The notes under the pieces were generated by a model. It was given only the letters and a program-made list of their open reading frames with translations. It had not been told where the DNA came from and searched no databases. DNA of 61,095 nucleotides from Betaproteobacteria bacterium (lineage in GTDB: Bacteria; Pseudomonadota; Gammaproteobacteria; Burkholderiales; Rhodocyclaceae), in NCBI GenBank assembly GCA_016194935.1, contig JACQAO010000017.1, positions 1-61,095 of the forward strand, read 5' to 3'. The position numbers and the translations under genes were made by a program. The stretch's first letter is position 1, and the number at the start of each line of letters is the position of its first letter. Shown piece after piece: positions 34,582-44,763 of this stretch.

Positions 34582-35907
34582 ATGTTCGAAACCGATAAAC
34601 AACCTGCCGCCATCGCCATCACCGGCGGCAAGCCCTTGGCCGGGCGGATTTCCGTCGCCGGCGCAAAAAACGCGTTAAACAAACAACTCATCGCGTCGCT
34701 GCTGACCACCGAGCCGTGCCATTTTACCAATGTCCCGAATATTACCGAGATTCATGGAATTTTATCCATGCTCAAAAGCATCGGCACCAAGGTCGATTGG
34801 GGCGGCGATGGCAGTCTCACTGTACATACGCCACAGCTCGATACTGCGCGAGTCCCGGAAGTGTACTCCGGCTTCAATCGTATCCCGATACTGATGCTGG
34901 GGCCGCTCCTGCACCGGGCCAAGCAGGTGCAGGTGCCGATGGTGGGTGGAGACAAGATCGGCGGGCGTCCGGTGGATTTTCACTTGCAGGCGCTGGAGAC
35001 CATGGGGGCAACTATAGAAGTGCACGAGGGCGGTTTCAGCGCTTCGGCGAAGGAGCTGACCGGGACGGTGGTTCGTCTGCCTTATCCCAGCGTCGGCGCC
35101 ACGGAAAACGTGATTTTGTCGGCGACCATCGCCAAAGGCACCACCGTCATTGAGAACGCGGCGGTCGAGCCGGAAATCATCGACACCATAAAACTCCTGG
35201 TGAAAATGGGCGCATCAATTCTGGTCGACGTGGATCGCCGCATTATCATTCGCGGCGTCAAGGAACTCCACGGCGCTACCCATGACACCATCGGCGACCG
35301 GATCGAGGCGGCCAGTTATGCCGTGGCTGCGGCGGCTACCAATGGGCGTGTCACGGTGGACGGGATCAAGATCGAACACATGCTGTCGTTTCTGCACCAT
35401 TTCCGCCAGATGGGCGGAGACTTTACCGTGCTGCCGGAAGGAGTCACTTTCTTTCGCAAGGCCGAAAAACTGACTCCCATCCAGATCGAAACCGATGTTC
35501 ACCCTGGTTTTATGACGGATTGGCAACAGCCTATGGTGGTGGCGTTGACGCAGGCGGAAGGCACTTCCATCGTGCACGAAACGGTCTACGAGAACCGCTT
35601 CGGCTATACCGAGGTGCTGGCGGAGATGGGGGCGAACATTTCCCTGATGACGAATTGTCTTGGTTACAAGCCTTGCCGCTTCCGTGATCGGGACCATATG
35701 CATAGCGCCATCATTAATGGCCGCACCCCTCTGGTGGCCGGCAACATTGAAATCCCCGACTTGCGCGCCGGTTTCGCCTATGTCATCGCAGCATTGCTGG
35801 CGGAGGGAAAGACCACTATCGGCGGATACAAATACCTTGCGCGCGGTTATGCGAACCTGGCGGAGAAGCTCGCCGCGCTTGGGGTTGACGCTACCTTCCT
35901 AGCCTGA
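34582..35907 (+). CDS. murA: MurA-type UDP-GlcNAc enolpyruvyl transferase, Cys-to-Asp variant
   Basis: Transfers enolpyruvate to UDP-GlcNAc, the first wall-specific step. The 441-residue protein keeps GAKNALNK (Lys/Asn pair), the catalytic Asp in FMTDWQQP and LARGYANL. Where E. coli has Cys115 (PGGCTIGARPVD), this reads VGGDKIGGRPVD, with Asp as in naturally fosfomycin-insensitive MurAs. It is also longer near its C-terminus. It is divergent from the salvage operon. Start 34582 chosen by similarity; 34552 is possible. Probably a second MurA rather than the only copy. Confidence 0.88.
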   Translation: MFETDKQPAAIAITGGKPLAGRISVAGAKNALNKQLIASLLTTEPCHFTNVPNITEIHGILSMLKSIGTKVDWGGDGSLTVHTPQLDTARVPEVYSGFNRIPILMLGPLLHRAKQVQVPMVGGDKIGGRPVDFHLQALETMGATIEVHEGGFSASAKELTGTVVRLPYPSVGATENVILSATIAKGTTVIENAAVEPEIIDTIKLLVKMGASILVDVDRRIIIRGVKELHGATHDTIGDRIEAASYAVAAAATNGRVTVDGIKIEHMLSFLHHFRQMGGDFTVLPEGVTFFRKAEKLTPIQIETDVHPGFMTDWQQPMVVALTQAEGTSIVHETVYENRFGYTEVLAEMGANISLMTNCLGYKPCRFRDRDHMHSAIINGRTPLVAGNIEIPDLRAGFAYVIAALLAEGKTTIGGYKYLARGYANLAEKLAALGVDATFLA

Positions 35908-36594
35908 TCAGGCTACTGTCAGCGGACTGCCGTTGTCCTTGACGCCGAGTCGCAAAATAAACGGCACGGCTTTTTTTGCCCAGGCATCAGGAGATGGGTA
36001 GCCGCTGGCGTCTTCGCCAAAACTGGTGCGCAACATGTCAGTGTCGATGATGCCTGGATTGAGCGGGATGGCCGCCATGCCGCGCGGCAACTCCTGCGCC
36101 ATGGCTCGCGTCAGACCTTCGATTGCCCACTTGGAGGCGCAGTAGGGGGAGACATGGGCGCTGGTTGCACGCCCCCAGCCGGAGCTGAAATTCACGATCA
36201 CGCCGTTGCCGCGAGCGATCATTGCGGGAACGAAATGGCGAATGAGATTGGCGACGCCCTTGATATTGACGTCGATCACCGAAGAGAACTCTTCGGCGGC
36301 TATCTCCCAAAGTACTGCGTTACGGTTGACCAGGGCGGCGTTATTGATCAACAGATCCGGCGGTTCTGCGTCTTTCAGGAGTTGACCGGCCCAGGCGGCT
36401 ACCTGGCGGTCATCGCCGACGTCCACTACCTGAAACCGGTGTGGCGAACCATACCTCTCCCGTAGCTCGGCGATTCCCTGCGTGTTTCGTCCGCAGCCGA
36501 AAACCGTATGGCCGCAACGTATGAATTCGGCAGCCATGGCGCGACCAAGGCCGCGCGTGACTCCGCTGAGGAGGATTGTTCTGTGGCTATTCAA
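35908..36594 (-). CDS. Short-chain dehydrogenase/reductase
   Basis: A 228-residue SDR with an NAD(P)-binding SGVTRGLGRAM motif, LLINNAALV, catalytic Ser in NFSSGWG and YxxxK in SPYCASKWAIEG. The substrate is unknown. The TTG at 36594 has an excellent AGGGAGG site 5 bases upstream; the frame opens at TTG 36612. Its stop abuts the convergent murA stop. Confidence 0.85.
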   Translation of the reverse strand: MNSHRTILLSGVTRGLGRAMAAEFIRCGHTVFGCGRNTQGIAELRERYGSPHRFQVVDVGDDRQVAAWAGQLLKDAEPPDLLINNAALVNRNAVLWEIAAEEFSSVIDVNIKGVANLIRHFVPAMIARGNGVIVNFSSGWGRATSAHVSPYCASKWAIEGLTRAMAQELPRGMAAIPLNPGIIDTDMLRTSFGEDASGYPSPDAWAKKAVPFILRLGVKDNGSPLTVA

Positions 36595-36610
36595 GGTTGC
36601 CTCCCTGCAC

Positions 36611-36637
36611 AACAGCCCTGTACGGAACAGGGCTGTT
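36611..36637. other. Perfect hairpin between SDR gene and tig
   Basis: AACAGCCCTGT and ACAGGGCTGTT form an 11-bp stem with loop ACGGA. There is no T tract, and it lies just upstream of the SDR start. It could be an operator palindrome or an RNA hairpin in the SDR leader. Confidence 0.5.
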
Positions 36638-36693
36638 CCGGGTTATATGGCCGGATGCGGCTGGATGTGGCAAAAGGGCGCGAATCAAGGCCG

Positions 36694-36702
36694 TGATATA
36701 AT
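36694..36702 (+). promoter_or_regulatory. Extended -10 promoter, probably for tig-clpP-clpX
   Basis: TGATATAAT: a perfect TATAAT with the TGn extension, about 150 bases before tig. No good -35 is visible at 17 bases, as is usual for extended -10 promoters. The long leader contains no ORF. Confidence 0.5.
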
Positions 36703-36853
36703 TTGGATTGGAATAGACGTGGAAATAGTGGTTCTTTCTCTGCGATCGTTCAGTTCGCTTTGTGATTCAATTATAAGTTGAGAGTGGCGGAAGGTCTGTG
36801 CTTTCAGTGATTGAATTCTCGAAATTTTTAGGTAAGGAATACAGGGATTTTTC

Positions 36854-38206
36854 ATGCAGACGAATCAGGAAAACAGCGCCGTTGGCGTTTCAGACAATAA
36901 CGCCGCCGCTTTAGGTGCTGCAGTCAGCGCACTGGAGCGCCGTCTGGACATGAGCGTGTCGATGGCGGACATCGACCAGGACGTGCAGCAGCGCCTCAAG
37001 CATCTGGCGCGAACCGTGAGAATGGCCGGGTTCCGTCCAGGCAAAGTGCCTTTCAAAATGGTGGAGCAGCAATATGGGCCGCAGGCGCGCTCGGAAGCGA
37101 TCAGCGCCGCCGTGGATAAGGTTTTTGGCGACAAGGTGCGCGAACAAAAGCTGCGTATTGCCGGCCAGCCGCGCATCGAAGCCAAGGATAGTAACGGCAA
37201 GGCCCAGATCGAGTTTTCTGCAGTGTTCGAAGTGTATCCGGAGATCAAGTTGGGGGATGTGTCCGGCCACGAGATTGTGAGACCGGTGCTGACGGTCACG
37301 GATGCCGAACTCGACCAGACCATCGAGGTGCTGCGCAAGCAGCGTACTACCTATGTCGAGGTTGCGCGCCCCGGCGTCAGCGGGGATCGCATGGTGATTG
37401 ATTTCATAGGGCGTCGTGATGGGGAAAAATTTCCGGGCGGCGAAGGTACTGACTTTGCGATGCACCTCGGCGACGGTCAGATGCTTCCTGATTTTGATGC
37501 GGCAATTAACGGCATGTCGGCAGGCGAGACGAAAACTTTCGACCTGACTTTTCCGGCTGAGTATCAAGCCAAGGATCTCGCCGGTCAGACAGTGCAGTTC
37601 GAGGTGACGGTAAAGCGCGTCGAACAACCGCAGTTGCCCGAACTTGATGCCGAGTTTGCCCAGGCGCTGGGGATTACTGACGGGGATCTCGCCAGGATGC
37701 GCGATGAGGTCAGGGAGAATCTTGAGCGGGAGGTGACCAAACGTCTCCAGGTACGCATCAAGAACCAGGTCATGGACACACTGCTGGCGGTAAATCCTGT
37801 TACGGCGCCGAAGTCGCTGGTCGAATCAGAGTCGCGGCAGATGGCGGAGGCCGCGCTGCGCGACCTGGAATCACGCGGCATGTCTGCCAGGAATGTGCCG
37901 GTGGAACCTTCGTGGTTTACCGAGCAGGCTACGCGCCGCGTCAGCCTGGGCCTGCTGCTGTCGGAAGTGGTCAAGGAAAACCAGTTGTTTGCCAAACCTG
38001 AACAGGTGCGCGCGGTAATCGACGATTTCGCGGTGACGTATGAGGATCCGGCAGAAGTGGTGCGCTGGTACTATTCACAGCCGCAACGCATGTCAGAGGC
38101 CGAGGCGCTGGTAGTGGAGAATAATGTGGTGGAATGGGTGCTGGCGAACGCCAAGGTGATCGACAAGCCCATCGCCTTTGATGAACTGATGGGCAATGGA
38201 GCATGA
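36854..38206 (+). CDS. tig: Trigger factor
   Basis: A 450-residue ribosome-bound chaperone and prolyl isomerase. The ribosome-binding signature GFRPGKVP is at about residues 59-66, followed by an FKBP domain ([20 protein letters not shown]) and a long helical C-terminal domain. The N-terminus carries about 25 extra residues before the usual start. Its stop overlaps the clpP start region, and clpX follows, the classic tig-clpP-clpX order. Confidence 0.95.
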   Translation: MQTNQENSAVGVSDNNAAALGAAVSALERRLDMSVSMADIDQDVQQRLKHLARTVRMAGFRPGKVPFKMVEQQYGPQARSEAISAAVDKVFGDKVREQKLRIAGQPRIEAKDSNGKAQIEFSAVFEVYPEIKLGDVSGHEIVRPVLTVTDAELDQTIEVLRKQRTTYVEVARPGVSGDRMVIDFIGRRDGEKFPGGEGTDFAMHLGDGQMLPDFDAAINGMSAGETKTFDLTFPAEYQAKDLAGQTVQFEVTVKRVEQPQLPELDAEFAQALGITDGDLARMRDEVRENLEREVTKRLQVRIKNQVMDTLLAVNPVTAPKSLVESESRQMAEAALRDLESRGMSARNVPVEPSWFTEQATRRVSLGLLLSEVVKENQLFAKPEQVRAVIDDFAVTYEDPAEVVRWYYSQPQRMSEAEALVVENNVVEWVLANAKVIDKPIAFDELMGNGA

Positions 38207-38208
38207 CA

Positions 38209-38859
38209 ATGACGATTAGACAGGGCGGCGGCGAATGGGAACCGAGCATGCTCGGCCTGGTGCCGATGGTGATCGAGACGAGCGGTCGCGGCGAACGCGC
38301 CTATGACATCTATTCGCGCCTGTTGCGCGAGCGGGTGGTGTTCCTGATCGGCCCGGTTAATGACGCTTCAGCCAATCTGGTGGTGGCGCAGTTATTGTTT
38401 CTGGAATCGGAAAACCCCGACAAGGATATCCATTTCTACATCAACTCGCCGGGCGGTTCGGTATCCGCCGGCTTGTCGATCTACGACACCATGCAGTTCA
38501 TCAAGCCCGACGTGTCGACTCTGTGCATCGGCCAGGCGGCCAGCATGGGCGCCTTTCTGCTGACTGCCGGCGCCAAGGGCAAACGTTTCTGCCTGCCTAA
38601 TTCGCGCATCATGATCCATCAGCCTTCGGCTGGCTTTCAGGGGCAGGCCTCGGACATCGAAATCCATGCCAAGGAAATTCTGTTTACCAAGCAGCGACTC
38701 AATGAGATGATGGCCAAGCACACCGGCCAGCCCATCGAACGCATCGAGCGCGACTCGGACCGTGACAATTTTCTCTCGGCAACCGAAGCCGTCGAGTATG
38801 GCATCATCGACAAGATGCTGGAGAGTCGCACCGAGATTGTTAAAAAAGACGCGAAATAA
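38209..38859 (+). CDS. clpP: ATP-dependent Clp protease proteolytic subunit
   Basis: About 216 residues. Catalytic triad regions are Ser in [11 protein letters not shown], His in [13 protein letters not shown] and Asp in the ERDSDRDNF loop. The ATG at 38209 has GGAG 7 bases upstream; ATG 38203 overlaps the tig stop but has no room for a site. It forms the tetradecameric chamber fed by ClpX, encoded next. Confidence 0.95.
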   Translation: MTIRQGGGEWEPSMLGLVPMVIETSGRGERAYDIYSRLLRERVVFLIGPVNDASANLVVAQLLFLESENPDKDIHFYINSPGGSVSAGLSIYDTMQFIKPDVSTLCIGQAASMGAFLLTAGAKGKRFCLPNSRIMIHQPSAGFQGQASDIEIHAKEILFTKQRLNEMMAKHTGQPIERIERDSDRDNFLSATEAVEYGIIDKMLESRTEIVKKDAK

Positions 38860-38880
38860 GATAGTCACGGAGAAACCGAG

Positions 38881-40158
<1,278 letters not shown>

Positions 40159-40232
40159 CACCACATTACACGCGCGGATATTTGGCCGTACAGCGATTGG
40201 GGTGATAGCACCGCTGGTCGTGTTTGACGGTG

Positions 40233-40260
40233 CTTGAATTACCGCGTCCCACCCCCAACT
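40233..40260 (+). promoter_or_regulatory. Sigma-32 (heat-shock) promoter of lon
   Basis: CTTGAA at 40233-40238, exactly 13 bases, then CCCCCAACT at 40252-40260, against the known consensus CTTGAA-N13/14-CCCCATnT. It lies 34 bases before the lon start. lon is a heat-shock gene in other proteobacteria. Confidence 0.75.
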
Positions 40261-40293
40261 GGGTTACTGATGCACTCACATAAGGATATCGCC

Positions 40294-42711
40294 ATGTCGA
40301 GCGAATTGGACCTACCCGCAGAAAAACTGGAACTCCCGCTGTTGCCATTGCGCGATGTGGTGGTCTTCCCCCATATGGTGATTCCGCTGTTCGTCGGGCG
40401 GCCAAAGTCAATCAGGGCTTTGGAAACTGCGATGGAGGCCGGCAAGAGCATTTTGCTGGTGGCGCAGAAATCCGCCGCCAAGGATGAACCGGACAGCGAG
40501 GATATGTATCGCATCGGCTGCATTGCGAATATCCTGCAAATGCTCAAGCTGCCTGATGGCACAGTCAAGGTGCTGGTCGAGGGCATACAGCGCGCCCGCC
40601 TCGAAGGCATCGAAGATCGCGGCAATCTGTTTGTCGCCGGAGTCATTCCGGTGCCGCTGGACGAGGGCGACAACAACGAAGTCGAAGCAATGCGTCGCGC
40701 CATCCTGGCGCAGTTCGACCAGTATGTGAAACTGAATAAAAAAATTCCACCTGAAATTCTTACCTCCCTGTCAGGTATTGAAGAGGCTGGCCGGCTGGCC
40801 GACACCATCGCCGCGCATCTGCCGCTCAAGCTGGAGCAGAAACAGGAAGTCCTGGAAATATTCGATGTCGCCGCGCGTCTGGAAAAACTGCTCTCCCAGC
40901 TTGAGGCTGAACTCGACATTCTCCAGGTCGAAAAGCGTATCCGCGGCCGCGTCAAGCGCCAGATGGAAAAAAGCCAGCGCGAGTACTATCTCAACGAGCA
41001 GGTCAAAGCCATCCAGAAAGAACTCGGCGAGGGCGAGGAGGGTGCCGAAATCGACGAGATGGAGAAAAAGATCAAGGACGCCGGCATGCCCAAGGAGGCA
41101 TTGACCAAGGCCCAGGCTGAAATGAAAAAACTCAAGCTGATGTCGCCGATGTCAGCCGAAGCAACCGTGGTGCGCAACTATATTGACACTCTGGTTGGTT
41201 TGCCGTGGAAGAAAAAAAGTCGCACCGGCAAGGATCTCGGGGTGGCCGAAAAAGTGCTCGACAAGGATCATTACGGCCTCGACAAAGTGAAGGAACGCAT
41301 CGTTGAGTATCTGGCCGTGCAGCAGCGTGTAGACAAGCTCAAGGCGCCGATACTCTGCCTGGTTGGCCCGCCTGGAGTCGGCAAGACTTCACTTGGTCAG
41401 TCCATCGCCAAAGCCACCAATCGCAAGTTCGTACGCATGTCGCTGGGCGGTGTGCGTGATGAATCCGAAATTCGCGGCCATCGCCGTACCTACATCGGTT
41501 CGATGCCGGGCAAAATACTCCAGAACATGGCCAAGGTTGGCGTCAGGAACCCGCTGTTCCTGCTCGACGAAGTCGACAAGATGGGCCAGGATTTCCGCGG
41601 CGATCCCAGCTCTGCCCTGCTGGAAGTGCTGGATCCGGAGCAGAATTCGACCTTTGTCGACCACTACGTCGAAGTCGAGTACGACTTGTCCGATGTAATG
41701 TTCGTGGCGACCGCCAATACCCTCAACATTCCGGCGGCGTTACTGGACCGGATGGAAGTGATCCGTCTTTCCGGCTATACCGAGGACGAGAAGGTGAATA
41801 TCGCCCTGCGTTATCTGCTGCCCAAGCAACTCAAGAACAACGGGATCAAGCGGGATGAGCTGTCGGTGACCGAGGATGCATTGCGCGACATCGTTCGCTA
41901 CTACACGCGGGAAGCCGGAGTGCGTGCGTTGGAGCGCGACATCTCGAAAGTCTGCCGCAAGGTGGTGAAATCGCTGGTGTTGAAAAAGCGCAGCAGAAAA
42001 GTCATCGTCAATGCCAAAAACCTGGATAAATTCCTCGGTGTCCGCCGTTATTCATTCGGCATAGCCGAAAAAGAAAATCAGGTGGGCCAGGTCACCGGTC
42101 TAGCCTGGACCGAAGTGGGCGGCGAACTGCTGACCATCGAAGCGGTGGTGGTGCCAGGCAAGGGCAAAACCATGACCACCGGCAAGCTCGGCGAAGTCAT
42201 GCAGGAGTCGATCCAGGCGGCGCTGACGGTGGTCAGGAAGCGCAGCAAGCAGTTCGGCATCGCCGAAGATTTCTACCAGAAAAGCGATTTGCACATCCAT
42301 CTGCCCGAGGGCGCCACGCCCAAGGATGGACCGTCTGCCGGCGCCGCCATCACCACTGCCCTGGTATCGGTGCTGACCGGAATTCCGGTGCGCGCCGATG
42401 TGGCTATGACAGGCGAAATCACGCTGCGCGGCGAGGTGTTGCCGATCGGCGGCCTCAAGGAGAAGTTGCTCGCGGCGGTGCGCGGCGGGATTCGCACCGC
42501 GCTGATTCCTGAAGAGAACGTCAAGGATCTCGCCGAAATACAGGACACTATCAAGAACCGCATCGAAATCATCCCCGTCAAGTGGATCGACAAGGTGCTG
42601 GAGCTGGCTTTGGAACGCATGCCAATGCCGGTTGCCGAGGTTGTCGCCGAAGCTGCTCCGCTGGTTGCGCCAACCGATAGCCAAGTGGTTGCGGGTATCC
42701 TCACGCACTGA
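40294..42711 (+). CDS. lon: ATP-dependent Lon protease
   Basis: An 805-residue protease with an N-terminal LON substrate domain (LPLLPLRDVVVFPHMVIPL), AAA+ module (GPPGVGKTSLG, FLLDEVDKMG) and C-terminal Ser-Lys protease domain (PKDGPSAGAAI with catalytic Ser, GGLKEKLLAA with catalytic Lys). The start is at ATG 40294, after AAGGA. Degrades misfolded and regulatory proteins. It has its own heat-shock promoter. Confidence 0.96.
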   Translation: MSSELDLPAEKLELPLLPLRDVVVFPHMVIPLFVGRPKSIRALETAMEAGKSILLVAQKSAAKDEPDSEDMYRIGCIANILQMLKLPDGTVKVLVEGIQRARLEGIEDRGNLFVAGVIPVPLDEGDNNEVEAMRRAILAQFDQYVKLNKKIPPEILTSLSGIEEAGRLADTIAAHLPLKLEQKQEVLEIFDVAARLEKLLSQLEAELDILQVEKRIRGRVKRQMEKSQREYYLNEQVKAIQKELGEGEEGAEIDEMEKKIKDAGMPKEALTKAQAEMKKLKLMSPMSAEATVVRNYIDTLVGLPWKKKSRTGKDLGVAEKVLDKDHYGLDKVKERIVEYLAVQQRVDKLKAPILCLVGPPGVGKTSLGQSIAKATNRKFVRMSLGGVRDESEIRGHRRTYIGSMPGKILQNMAKVGVRNPLFLLDEVDKMGQDFRGDPSSALLEVLDPEQNSTFVDHYVEVEYDLSDVMFVATANTLNIPAALLDRMEVIRLSGYTEDEKVNIALRYLLPKQLKNNGIKRDELSVTEDALRDIVRYYTREAGVRALERDISKVCRKVVKSLVLKKRSRKVIVNAKNLDKFLGVRRYSFGIAEKENQVGQVTGLAWTEVGGELLTIEAVVVPGKGKTMTTGKLGEVMQESIQAALTVVRKRSKQFGIAEDFYQKSDLHIHLPEGATPKDGPSAGAAITTALVSVLTGIPVRADVAMTGEITLRGEVLPIGGLKEKLLAAVRGGIRTALIPEENVKDLAEIQDTIKNRIEIIPVKWIDKVLELALERMPMPVAEVVAEAAPLVAPTDSQVVAGILTH

Positions 42712-42808
42712 AATTCTATTTTACTATTCGTCCCTGAAGCTGCCTGGAAGTGCAGTGTGCGGTATTTCACACTCCATTGCATTTTCCCGGCATTGCCGCG
42801 AAAACCCC

Positions 42809-42838
42809 TTGACACAAGGTTTTGCGGCTTGTTATAAA
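42809..42838 (+). promoter_or_regulatory. Sigma-70 promoter of hupB
   Basis: Perfect TTGACA at 42809-42814 and TTATAAA at 42832-42838 with 17-18 base spacing, about 95 bases before hupB. The rest of the 221-base lon-hupB gap holds no gene. Confidence 0.8.
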
Positions 42839-42932
42839 ACGAGGGCAGGATTTTTCGTAGGTCACGCATCCGCGCAGACGATACATAAAAAATATTTTCC
42901 TGTTTCTCAATTTAATCTATTAGGGGGTTTAC

Positions 42933-43205
42933 GTGAATAAATCGGAATTAATCGATCAAATTGCCAAGTCGGCTGATGTATCCAAAGCTGCGGCAGGTCG
43001 CGCGCTTGATGCCGCCATTGGTTCGGTCAAGGCTGCACTGAAAAAAGGCCAGATGGTTACTCTGGTTGGTTTTGGTACATTTTATGTTGGCAAGCGCGCA
43101 GCGCGCACCGGCCGGAATCCGCGCACCGGCGCAGCAATCAAGATCAAGGCCGCAAAGACGCCGAAGTTCCGTGCTGGTAAGGCATTGAAGGATGCGGTAA
43201 ACTAA
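42933..43205 (+). CDS. hupB: Nucleoid protein HU, beta-type
   Basis: A 90-residue HU-family protein ([42 protein letters not shown], the DNA-arm region). GTG start with GGGGG upstream. The position between lon and a tRNA-Val is typical of betaproteobacterial hupB. Confidence 0.95.
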   Translation: MNKSELIDQIAKSADVSKAAAGRALDAAIGSVKAALKKGQMVTLVGFGTFYVGKRAARTGRNPRTGAAIKIKAAKTPKFRAGKALKDAVN

Positions 43206-43253
43206 TACACTTGCCTCCAGCAGCAGCCGGATATACGGCTGTTCGACTGGCGG

Positions 43254-43329
43254 GGGTGCTTAGCTCAGATGGTAGAGCGTCTGCCTTACACGCAGAATGT
43301 CGGCGGTTCGATCCCGTCAGCACCCACCA
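43254..43329 (+). tRNA. tRNA-Val (anticodon TAC)
   Basis: A 76-base cloverleaf with acceptor GGGTGCT/AGCACCC, D-arm TAGCTCAGATGGTAGAG, anticodon loop CTTACAC, T-arm GGTTCGATCC and encoded CCA. Located 48 bases after hupB. Confidence 0.97.
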
Positions 43330-43361
43330 GGCAGATACTTCAAGTAATCCGGTAAGTCCTG

Positions 43362-43398
43362 AAAACCCGCATGGCGCAAGCTTTGCGGGTTTTTTGTT
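43362..43398 (+). terminator. Rho-independent terminator after tRNA-Val
   Basis: AAAACCCGCA and TGCGGGTTTT form a 10-bp stem followed by a run of T. Ends the hupB/tRNA transcription unit. Confidence 0.9.
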
Positions 43399-43490
43399 TG
43401 CAAAAGTAACGAAGAAGACTGGGCAACCGCCCGAAGTGTGCGACAGTGCGACAGTGCGACCGTCCGACCGTGTGACCAACTATGCTGTGA

Positions 43491-43862
43491 TTAGTTATCC
43501 CCGAGCATTCTCGTCAGTTCGCCGCTGTCCGACAGTCGCTTGAGTTCGCTCGCTCCGCCAATCAGCACGCCTTTGACAAAAATCATCGGGAATGTCGGCC
43601 ATCCCGACCACATCTTGATTGCATTGCGGCGTTTCCAGGTGCTGAAATAACTCCCGTATTCCAGGTATTTATGTTCAATCCCATTGTCATTCAGGATCCT
43701 GCGAGCTTTTTTCGGGAACGGATTTTGCGCCATACCAACCACGACTACCTTGTTGCCGGCGATTGCGGTCTTTACTTCACGCAGTATGTCCGCATGATAA
43801 TTTGCGATGCGTTCACGAATCATGTCGTGAATCTGGGAAGCATTCAAAATGTCGCGGTTCAT
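43491..43862 (-). CDS. Glutaredoxin-like protein lacking the active-site cysteines
   Basis: A 123-residue protein with the glutaredoxin fold pattern: VVVVGMAQ, the active-site loop, GWPTFPMIFVKGVLIGGASEL (cis-Pro and glutathione-binding GG). The usual CPxC or CGFS loop reads NPFPKK, so both redox cysteines are missing. It cannot do thiol redox chemistry in the usual way. It resembles GrxD-type proteins in length; the function is unknown. Faces the DUF302 gene's 3' side. Confidence 0.72.
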   Translation of the reverse strand: MNRDILNASQIHDMIRERIANYHADILREVKTAIAGNKVVVVGMAQNPFPKKARRILNDNGIEHKYLEYGSYFSTWKRRNAIKMWSGWPTFPMIFVKGVLIGGASELKRLSDSGELTRMLGDN

Positions 43863-43946
43863 TGTGTTACCTCATCCTGGCTGGACCGGGAGGCAGTACC
43901 CGATTGCGGTGCACAGTACCAGCCAGGGATGTTCCGGCGCAAATAC

Positions 43947-44396
43947 TTATTTGGCAACGCTGTCCAGCATGTCCAGTAACAACGGCGTGGCAATCTTCAC
44001 TGCTTTTTCCACTTCCGCATTCGGATAGAGCACTTGCATGTATGCCGGATGAAGCATGGAAATTTCTGTTTTTCCCTGCTTCTGGTACACGCCTACATTG
44101 CCGCACGGCAGTATGGCGCTGATTTGCAGTCCCAGTGGCCACAATACTTTGCCGACTTCCGGGAGGCAAACTTTCACCAGTGTGACCTCGCCATTCTTGA
44201 CCTTGCTGGCGCCGACGAACTGCCATTTTTTCTGCTCGGAATAAGCCTTGATGGCATCCACCACTTCATCCGGCTTTTTGGTAGTTGGTTTCACCAGTAT
44301 CATCCCAGCACCGGGCGCGGGAGTTTGTGCAGAGGTGGCGAAAGTTGTGGTAGTGAGGGCTACACAGATCAGCAGACGCAGAATTGAGTATTTCAT
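43947..44396 (-). CDS. DUF302-family periplasmic protein
   Basis: A 149-residue protein with a signal peptide (MKYSILRLLICVALTTTTFATSAQ) and a DUF302 domain (GEVTLVKVCLPEVGKVLW, ILPCGNVGVYQKQGKTEISML). The function of DUF302 is not established. The start was set at 44396 by the signal peptide. Same strand as the glutaredoxin-like gene 84 bases downstream. Confidence 0.75.
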   Translation of the reverse strand: MKYSILRLLICVALTTTTFATSAQTPAPGAGMILVKPTTKKPDEVVDAIKAYSEQKKWQFVGASKVKNGEVTLVKVCLPEVGKVLWPLGLQISAILPCGNVGVYQKQGKTEISMLHPAYMQVLYPNAEVEKAVKIATPLLLDMLDSVAK

Positions 44397-44561
44397 CGAA
44401 GCGCACCTTTCGTAAAAAAAAGAATCATCGAAATAGCGGCGGCTGGAGGGATGACACAGCCCGCAGCCCACAAAACGGCCTGCCATTTTCTGTCCGACCG
44501 GCTACAGGTGTCAAATAAAACGGGCTGTTGTTCTGATTGAAATTTTTTCGGGTACGAACAG

Positions 44562-44596
44562 AAAAACAAAACGGCCTGCATCGCTGCAAGCCGTTT
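44562..44596 (-). terminator. Terminator downstream of tRNA-Asn
   Basis: On the minus strand AAACGGC ... GCCGTTT pair around an inner GCA/TGC helix, followed by TGTTTTTCTG. Directly follows the tRNA gene. Confidence 0.85.
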
Positions 44597-44602
44597 GAAT
44601 GT

Positions 44603-44678
44603 TGGCTCCTCGACCTGGGCTCGAACCAGGGACCTACGGATTAACAGTCCGGCGCTCTACCAACTGAGCTATCGAGGA
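44603..44678 (-). tRNA. tRNA-Asn (anticodon GTT)
   Basis: A 76-base cloverleaf with acceptor TCCTCGA/TCGAGGA, D-arm TAGCTCAGTTGGTAGAG, anticodon loop CTGTTAA, T-arm GGTTCGAGCC and encoded CCA. Confidence 0.97.
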
Positions 44679-44763
44679 ACAACCAAGCTGCGGATTTTAT
44701 TCAGTTAGCCTGGTTGCGTCAATAGCAGATGTCCGTAAAACCAGGGTTACACCGACAATCGCG

